Assembly (NCBI GenBank): GCA_018907035.1 | Contig: JACCIC010000362.1 | Location: 82,001-146,000, forward strand | From: Sycobia sp. Sy_11 | Lineage: Eukaryota; Arthropoda; Insecta; Hymenoptera; Epichrysomallidae | Reading direction: 5' to 3' | DNA length: 64,000 nucleotides | In this document: positions 57,268 to 64,000 of the stretch, piece by piece | Position numbering within the stretch: position 1 is the stretch's first letter | Layout of the letters: every line of letters starts with the position of its first letter | The notes under the pieces: generated by a model | Databases searched by the model: none | Told to the model about the DNA's origin: nothing | Seen by the model: the letters and a program-made list of their open reading frames with translations, nothing else | Position numbers and translations under genes: made by a program

Positions 57268-58479
57268 ATGGCCAAAAGGTCAATATCTCCCTACTTTAAA
57301 ACACCGTCGATTCCGATCGACCAGTGGTGTTTATATCTAGCTGAAGGTGAAGTTCACGATTACCTCCATCAGCTGTCTGTGCAAGAGATGGTACTATTTT
57401 TGAGCGGCTTGCTCTTGAATAAAATCCTGCCGGCGGGAGAAGTACCACTGGGACGTACAACGTGGGTGGAACATATTATAGATGCAGGAGATGCTCGCCC
57501 TATACATCAAAAGGCATGTCCAATCTCTATGAACATATAAGAAGTGATGCATTCTCAAGTTAGAGAAATGCTAGAGAGTGGAGTAGTCGAACTGTCCACA
57601 ACTCGATGGTCGAGCCCAGTGGTGATGGTACTTAAAAGCAACGGGAAATATAGATTTTACATGGACTTTCGAAAAGTTAATTTAGTTTCGAAACCTAATG
57701 TATACTCGTTACCTAACATGGACCAGATTCTAAGGAAGCTACAATCAGCTAGATATATTTCTACCTTAGATCTGAGTAGTGCGTACCATCAAATACCATT
57801 TCATCTGGAATCCAAACCGATAATGACAATTACGGTACCTGTAATGGGATTATCCCAGTTTACCAGGAAGCTCTTCGGTCTATTTAACGCTGGAGCGTCG
57901 AGCCGAATGCCTTCTCATATCTTGACGATATTATCATCGCCACAGAGACATTCGCAGAACACTTAGACTGGATATGTCGTGTTCTTGCTCGAGTACATGA
58001 AGCTCGACTCACGATCAATCGAGAAAAGAGTGTCTTCGGACAACCCGAAGTCAAGTATTTAGGTGTTCTCGTGAATCGTGAGAGATTTCGTTTCGATCCT
58101 GACAAGATCGAACCAGTGATGCGTTACACGGAACCGAGAAACCTGAAGCAACTTAGACGTTTTCTCGGGATGGGATCGTGGTATAGGAAATTTCTAAAAG
58201 ATTTCGCTACCATCGCCGAACCACTCACACGCCTAACTAGAAAGGACTGTCGTTATGAGTAGACCGAGGAATAACAAGCCTCTTTTGATAAGATCAAATC
58301 AATGATCGCTTCGGCACCCGTCCTGCATAGACCGCCGTTTGATATCCAGTTTACCGTACAAACAGATGCAAGTTATACTGGTATCGGAGCGGTCCTTACA
58401 CAGGAAATCGCAGGACAAGAACCGGTGTTGGAGTTCGCGAGTAGAACACTCTCCCATGCTGAAAGAAACTATTCTGTAG

Positions 58480-58516
<37 letters not shown>

Positions 58517-58793
58517 CTTAGCTGTCATATGGGCTATTGATAAGTTCCGTCCTTATATAGATGGATATCATTTCCGTGTCATTATGGACCACAGCAGTTT
58601 AAAGTGGATTCATACGATGCACAACCCAACTGGCAGACTCGCACGATGGACTCTAAGATTGCAAGGGCAAAGTTTCGATGTAGAGCATCGTAAAGGGACT
58701 TTGAACAACGTGCCAGACGCCCTTTCTAGGATGTCCGAAGGAGATGATCTATCTTGCTCAATTTTGAACATGGGTAAGAGATACCCAGGATGA
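57268..58793 (+). pseudogene. Element D pol: reverse transcriptase and RNase H
   Basis: Frame 1 (57268-57966) has GRTTWVEHIIDAGDARP, an in-frame TAA at 57538, then RT: SPVVMVLKSNGKYRFYMDFR, motif A YISTLDLSSAYHQIP, motif B relic LFGLFNAGAS. A frameshift near 57900 leads to SYLDDIIIAT (catalytic YxDD) and KYLGVLV, LRRFLGMGSWYRKFLKDF in frame 3, with stops at 58260 and 58272. RNase H follows at 58302: QTDASYTGIGAVLTQ, then AERERERERERECLAVIWAI, where a GA microsatellite has added ~4 Glu-Arg pairs next to the active-site Glu, and VIMDHSSLKWI. It ends KGTLNNVPDALSRM. Confidence 0.9.
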
Positions 58794-59961
58794 ATGGTAT
58801 CTACAATGGTTCAAGAACGTCTAAGACCGTTTTCGGTCTTCAACGATTATCCGAAATGGAAAATAATCGGGGGGACAATTATACTGTTATCGTCAAGATG
58901 AAGTCCTCGAAGTCATCATGGGCGATGAGGACGCTTGGAAGATCGTCGTTCCTTAAGAAAGTCGTGATACAGTTCTTAAAGAATGTCACAATAATCCTAC
59001 AGCCGGACATCCAGGACATGAGAAAACTTTCGCTAGAGTCAGCAAATACTATTACTGGACTGGATTTTATAAGACGGTTCAAGAATATGTGAAAAACTCT
59101 CTTATAGGCCAGCAGTCCAAGGTGCACTAAAGACCACCTGCGGGATTAATAGGTCGGAGGGTTTTAGAGAGACCTTAGCAAATGGTCGCCGGTAATGATA
59201 CCGGACCATTTGTAAAAAGTTGCCATGGGTTTGAGTATATTCTGGTATTTCAAGACTTATTTACTCGGTGGATCGAATGTATCCCCATCCGTAAAGCGAA
59301 TGGCAGGACGATCCTCAAAGAATTTAAAGAGAGGATCGTACTCAAATTCGGCGCGCCAGAGGTCTTCCTGTCGAATAATGGTACCGAATTTAAAAATCGT
59401 ACGATTGATTAATACTTAATGGACGCGGGTATACTTCATACATTTACTCCACTGTACCATCCGCAGGCTAATCCGGTGGAGCGGGTCAAGAGGTCACTGA
59501 AAACTCGTATTATTGTGTTCGTGGAAGAATCCCATAATATGTGGGGCGAGAAACTCGTTGAGTTAAATTTCTTGCTCTACACGACGCCACATAGTTCCAC
59601 TGGATACTCTCTGGCTCTATTTAATTTCGGACGAGAGCTAACTCCGCCAGGAACTCTCCGTCACAGCCAGGATCAAGTTACGGCGGAAACTAAAAAAAAT
59701 GAAAGAGAGAGTTCCTGGCTAGCGAAAATGAGTAAGTTGAGAGAACTCCAAAAGGCTGCTAAGATACGATCTCAAGGACAGCAGCGTCGCCAAGCAGAAT
59801 ATTATAATGCCAAGAGATGTCCTTCGCTATTGCTGGGGTTCACGACCCAGGAATACAGGGGACATCAAAACCACAATCTGATGATTGTGGTCACTCGTCT
59901 CTTCCCCCGGAAGCAGGAGTTTCGGATACCGGAAAAGGCGAGAAATCTCCTCTTCGTCTGA
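58794..59961 (+). pseudogene. Element D integrase, catalytic residues lost
   Basis: Several frames. The zinc finger keeps HNNPTAGHPGHEKTF, but the Cys pair is gone (KNSLIGQQSK where CxxC is expected). Core: D1 lies in GNDTGPFVKS; D2 is mutated to Asn (FLSNNGTEF at ~59374); the Glu is kept in HPQANPVERVKRS (59419-59961 open frame). Stops lie at ~59130 and 59410. C-terminal region: SSTGYSLALFNFGRELTPPG and QQRRQAEYYNAKRC. An enzyme with D2 changed cannot cut or join DNA. Confidence 0.85.
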
Positions 59962-60198
59962 CTCCGCGCCAACGAATGTAGCAACGTCTCTTGCATGCCC
60001 TAGCCGATTTTAAAGCCATGGCAGAAGTATCCAAGAAGGCTCAATCCAGAGTCATTGACCTCTGGGGAGAGTTACGGGGTCAGCTTAGTGGTAGAAAGTA
60101 GGTTGGTAACGTCTTAATCCAGGAGCTCGATGGCTTGGCGGAGTCAGCGAGAGCTCAGGAAGCATCCCTGAGTTTACACTGTCAACGCCGTGAATGAC

Positions 60199-60216
60199 AA
60201 AGGGTGGAGGAGTATA
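60199..60216 (+). promoter_or_regulatory. Polypurine tract of element D
   Basis: AAAGGGTGGAGGAG just left of the 3' LTR; plus-strand DNA primer in gypsy elements. Confidence 0.65.
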
Positions 60217-60218
60217 AT

Positions 60219-60748
60219 AATATAAATTATAAGAGTAACAAGCGCTTACACAGCTTTCTGTAGTAGTTCCTCTTGATCTTTGTAAGGTGGCGCCCTTGTT
60301 ACTTTGTCTCTCTGGTATACTTATAAATTTTTCTCTCTCACATCCTGTGTGAACAGAATCGTGCATTAACATATCGCGGGTGCATATTAGATGGAGTTAT
60401 TATATTATTTTTAATAATTTTATATAATTTAATAAATCTAAAATTTCTTTTTTTATTTAACTAAATAGATTTTCTTTTTATTTTTTATTAGTAATAGAAA
60501 ATATAAAAATATTTCCCCCTGTACCTGATAATTAACCCGTCCTTTCCTGGATTATTGATAATCTCTTAATATATATATTATTATTTAAATAAATTCCAGG
60601 ATAAAAAGCTAAATCTGAGGAAGAAATATCCGTAAAGAACCTACGGTCCAAATCAATTGTATTAAACAATTTAATCCGTTCGGGGTTCTTTACACCTCTG
60701 TTAACGGGTACTTCTACCGGGTGTTTCATAAATAAGTACCCCATTACA
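60219..60748 (+). repeat. 3' LTR of element D
   Basis: Gap-free match to the 5' LTR; ends CCCCATTACA and then ACATATATAAATATAT. Confidence 0.9.
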
Positions 60749-60756
60749 ACATATAT

Positions 60757-60766
60757 AAATATATAT

Positions 60767-60811
<45 letters not shown>
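60757..60811. repeat. (AT)n microsatellite right of element D
   Basis: Interrupted AT repeats starting within 10 bp of the LTR end. Confidence 0.9.
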
Positions 60812-60812
<1 letters not shown>

Positions 60813-61104
60813 TAATTTCTTGTATTTTAAATTGAATACTGCGAATATTTATTTACTGGCAACGAACAAAATTGAAGCATACAGAAATTTGCGAAACAGC
60901 ATCTTTCTATACGTAAGGGATGATAGGCAAAATTATTTATAGGTATAAAGATATATACATAGAGTATTTTATACATAGATAATATTGAACCGTTTAATAA
61001 ATCGGTTATATTATTATGTGTAGCGAAACAGTGACAGGGAATGCTAGATATGTAGAATATATATCTCGAAGTTTAGAGCGATAGATTCAGTAATCTTTTT
61101 ATAC

Positions 61105-61146
61105 AAAGTATATAAACAAAAAAATGCTTTGTCTTTATAAATTAGC
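61105..61146 (-). repeat. Dispersed repeat, copy 3 (end fragment)
   Basis: ACAAAAAAATGCTTTGTCTT and TATAAATTAGCAG match the end of copy 2 (38530-38565). The rest is absent; (AT)n follows. Confidence 0.6.
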
Positions 61147-61206
<60 letters not shown>

Positions 61207-61990
61207 TGTGATGCGGCGAATTCGAGGCGAAAAAATTTAAGATTTAATTTAATTACCAATTATTCGCGCGCGCACAAAAAAAATAAATTTTACACTTCTT
61301 CACACTCTTACCTCAATCCTTTAGAGAGGGTTCCGCTGGTCTGAAAAAAAAGAAAGAGATTTCGGGAAAGGGAAAGACAGGAACAAAAAAAAATTAATTT
61401 CTCGCGATGTGACGACCTTTATGGTACACGGGATTTATTCAAGTCAAAGAATCCACTACAGTCTACACTTCACGCATTCTCCCGACTGCGCGCCTATGTA
61501 ACTCCGGGTCCACGCACCCGCCGCGTCCCGACCACGATCCGCTACCCGGCACGTTCGCCGGACCTGGGGAATTATGTACGGGGAAAGGAAAGGGAAGGGA
61601 GTGGATTCCGACTGTCATGTACGCGCGGGGACCCGCTGACGGTCGGGGCCCGCTGTAGCCGTGGGGATTACTCACATTGCGACGATTCTTCTTCTCTCCT
61701 TCATTTCTTGCAACTCTTCTCGTCTCCACTCGGCGACTCTGCACCCTGCTGTCCTCTTGGGCCCTCCTACTGTCGTGCTCTCTCTATCTCACTCCCTCGA
61801 TGACCGACTTGTTCGGTGGCCGACAGCGGAGTCGCACGTATCTCGCTGTTCGCAGGGAAGAAGGATGGAATCAGGGGGGGGGGAAGTTCGGCGGCGGTCG
61901 ACGACGGCCGATCGCGGTCGTGACGCGCCGAACACGGCCCTCGCGTGTAACAATGATAATAAGTTTCGGCCTAATATTAACAATAGTTCG
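61147..61990 (-). repeat. (AT)n plus dispersed repeat, copy 2 (LTR-like)
   Basis: (AT)n at 61147-61207, then TTGTGATGCGG, a CGCGCGCACAAAAA block, a purine-rich block and a GC-rich block with a GACGGTCGGGGCCC motif: the same order as 49071-49915, well diverged. Short frames over the GC-rich part are not supported as genes. Confidence 0.4.
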
Positions 61991-62049
61991 CCAACTTGTA
62001 AAACTTATAGAAGGCCCATATCAAGACAAATAAAATTTTTTCTTTTAGA

Positions 62050-63190
62050 TAAATCAAGTGCAGATGAAATAAAATCTCAGTTTAAAATTTAATGTCAATA
62101 AATAAAAAAAAACTTTTTTTTGCTATAATAAACTATTAAATACAAGGTTCTCGTATTATTCAGTAAAAAAATTTTTTTATTCAACTTCATAAAGATTAAT
62201 AATGTTTGAATTTATCTTGATATTTTTCCTCTTCGCAGCACAAGTATGATACCAATTATGTCAAATTTATATAGCTCAATCATCTTCATTTATGTGAATA
62301 TCGCTTTTGTTCACATTTTCCGCATATAGTTAATAGTAGCACTGCTCTCCGTAATTATGTTCATTTAACATTCATACAAAACAAAAAAATTCGAGTTCAA
62401 AAGTCCGTAGCGCAGAGACTTCCTATGAATGAACCGAAGGTGCCTCAGTGTGAATTTTAAATAACATTGTAAACGCAATCATGGTTTTAGAAATAAATTT
62501 CGTTTTCAATTAGCAATACGTTTTTAATGAATTCCTGTAAATAATGACTGTTAATTATGATTTTGACTTGTGCTGGTTTCGTTACTGGTGATAAAGATGT
62601 ACTTCGAATGATGGACTAACTTCGATATGATTGTGAAAAAGAAAATTTATTTATTGAGTTTAATTAGTTTGTATGCTATTTTAGGATAACTAAATACTTT
62701 GGTTTGTTAATCCATCAAAGTATTATAAATTTTGGGCTTGTCATCAAGAACTCGATATTAATTAATTTAATATGCATAAAAAGTACATCATAGCCATAAT
62801 AAAAAAATTAATATTATTTAAATGCTTAATGATAACTTAATTTATTTAGATCTGCTATATTTTTATATCTGCTAAATTTTTAGGATTTTTTTAGATCTGC
62901 TATACTAGTAGCCGCACTCACATCAACTCTCATTCGCATCACTCCACTTAACTTATTCATGCCACTAGTTACTCATTCCCTTTCTTCCATCACCTGTTAT
63001 TTCTATTATCTCTATATCTTCTATTGTTTCTTATTATCTATGTTATTCTATATACTATTATCTTCTATTATTTATGATTCACTATCTTATTCTGGTATAT
63101 ATTATAGTCGTATATACAATTATCTCATTTTATTTCCATCATCTCTATATCCTCTATTTTTTCTTATTATCTAATTATTTCGATTATTTC
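62050..63190. other. No gene seen; AT-rich spacer
   Basis: Very low GC, T-rich stretches such as TTCTATTAT near 63000-63180; nothing recognisable. Confidence 0.4.
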
Positions 63191-63195
63191 TATCG

Positions 63196-63960
63196 ATGTG
63201 GCGGACGACAAGGTCTCTTAATGCGTCTCATCGCCGCATACGGTCCTTCCATACCTCGGGATCGATCCTCGAAAACAAATTGCGTCCCTCAACCTCACTT
63301 CTCAAGCTTTTGACCGGTTGCGGATGCCGGCCGAAATTTAAAAACGCTGGTGACACTCTAGTTGATGTTTGCGTCGCCGTATTCATGGCGTGTCGTAGTT
63401 CGCACAGATGCAGGTCCTAATCGCGGTGGTCCGGTCGCACGAATATAGAAATCATGGTCTGTAATAGGACTAAATCCTCGAAAGCCTTGGCGACCGCCTT
63501 GCCGTCGGCTTTCTTCAACGTCTTTAATTCGACCTATCGGTTGAAGAGGTCCTGGAATACCTGTATATACTTGTATTGCCCCTTGCTCGGGGGAAGCTCG
63601 ACGACATCGGCAGCCACAACGACTCAAGGTTTCTCCACGATGCGATGACCCATTAGTCCTTGTGGTCCTGTTTGCGTGGGCTTATGCCGCTGGCACTCGG
63701 GGCACTGGCGAACGTAGGTGTTCGTATGTTCGTGTCCGAGTATGATAGATACTCGGCCAGTCGTAGTCTCTCATGATTCTCTCGTACGTCTTCTTCACGC
63801 CCAGGTGACCAGCTGACGGTTCCTCGTGTGCCTCACGTAACACTCTCTCTCGGTGGTCCGTTGGTACGACGAGTTTACAATTCTCTTGGTCCTCTGTCAC
63901 GTTCTTCAAAATAGGGTCCACTCTGCGCCTGTATAACATACAGCGAACTTGTATGGGAAT
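63196..63960 (-). pseudogene. Ty3/gypsy integrase remnant
   Basis: Read downward from 63960: DHRERVLREAHEEPSAGHLG (His pair of the zinc finger), YERIMRDYDWPSIYH, CPECQRHKPTQTGPQGL (Cys pair), VVVAADVVELPPSKGQYKYI (D1), FEDLVLLQTMISIFVRPDHR, MNTATQTSTRVSPAFLNFGR. The part with D2 and the catalytic Glu is deleted between FEDLVL and MISIFV. Stops replace Trp at three places (TGG to TAG/TGA). It probably extends beyond the window. It is a different gypsy family from element D. Confidence 0.85.
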
Positions 63961-64000
63961 TCTATGAATTCCTGAACCCTCTGGGTGTACCAGTTATAAT

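Larger units (their letters stand above)
55826..60748 (+). mobile_element. Ty3/gypsy element 'D', complete ends, defective pol
   Basis: 4.92 kb. 530-bp LTRs at 55828-56357 and 60219-60748 align without gaps and differ at 11 positions by my count (~2%). A PBS (56362-56376) and a purine tract (AAAGGGTGGAGGAG, 60199-60212) are in place. ACAT lies just left (55822-55825) and just right (60749-60752), a likely target duplication if the LTR starts two bases earlier. Gag and most of protease are missing (56400-57267 is non-coding). Pol carries stops, a frameshift and lost catalytic residues. Confidence 0.9.

Noticed and set aside
61661..62092. 143-codon frame with R-rich middle
   Set aside because: GC-rich repeat DNA open in several frames; no conserved protein in the homologous segment at 49 kb.

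Overview
The window looks like repeat-dominated, AT-rich chromosomal DNA of an insect. Tc1/mariner, Ty3/gypsy, Ty1/copia and R1-clade elements are layered over one another, with long (AT)n and (GA)n microsatellites. The mariner spectrum suggests a hymenopteran such as an ant; that is inference from element families, not from a host gene. No intact host gene is visible. The best host-like signal is a possible terminal coding exon at 46334-46491.

Layout. 1-16 kb: degraded mariners of several lineages, an R1-like ORF1 remnant (2.4-3.6 kb), a Tc1-like remnant (4.2-4.6 kb), a rotted gypsy pol (6.5-8.1 kb) and a gag-type zinc-knuckle ORF (8.8-9.25 kb). The best mariner, at 14749-16027, is broken by one stop codon only. 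16-17.2 kb: a second mariner lineage placed head to tail with the first. 17.2-25.5 kb: LTR element 'C' with a partial 5' LTR, a PBS and a gag remnant, into which a copia fragment and a 5'-truncated R1-like LINE are nested. 25.5-37.8 kb: a related LTR element 'AB' with two recognisable LTRs (26606-27760 and 36723-37835), a PBS, a PPT and a broken gag but no pol, preceded by the 3' part of a second copy that shares its left LTR. A hairpin-rich candidate solo LTR (30289-31476) sits in its AT-rich leader. 37.9-55 kb: a dispersed repeat, five mariners, and another hairpin-rich insertion (about 41.09-42.64 kb) that splits a mariner. 55.8-60.75 kb: gypsy element 'D', with near-identical 530-bp LTRs around a mutated pol. 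60.7-64 kb: AT repeats, a diverged repeat copy, AT-rich spacer and a gypsy integrase remnant running off the end.

The most unusual content is structural. Two unrelated arrays (30302-30650 and 42054-42251) are built from repeated hairpins whose loop is conserved while the stems differ between copies yet stay complementary. Both lie in LTR-like insertions. A third, smaller set of covarying hairpins lies in the 3' UTR of the R1-like LINE (21428-21606). Where the pairs are not Watson-Crick, they are mostly G.U-compatible on the strand expected to be transcribed, which points to RNA structure. All alignments and counts were made by eye.
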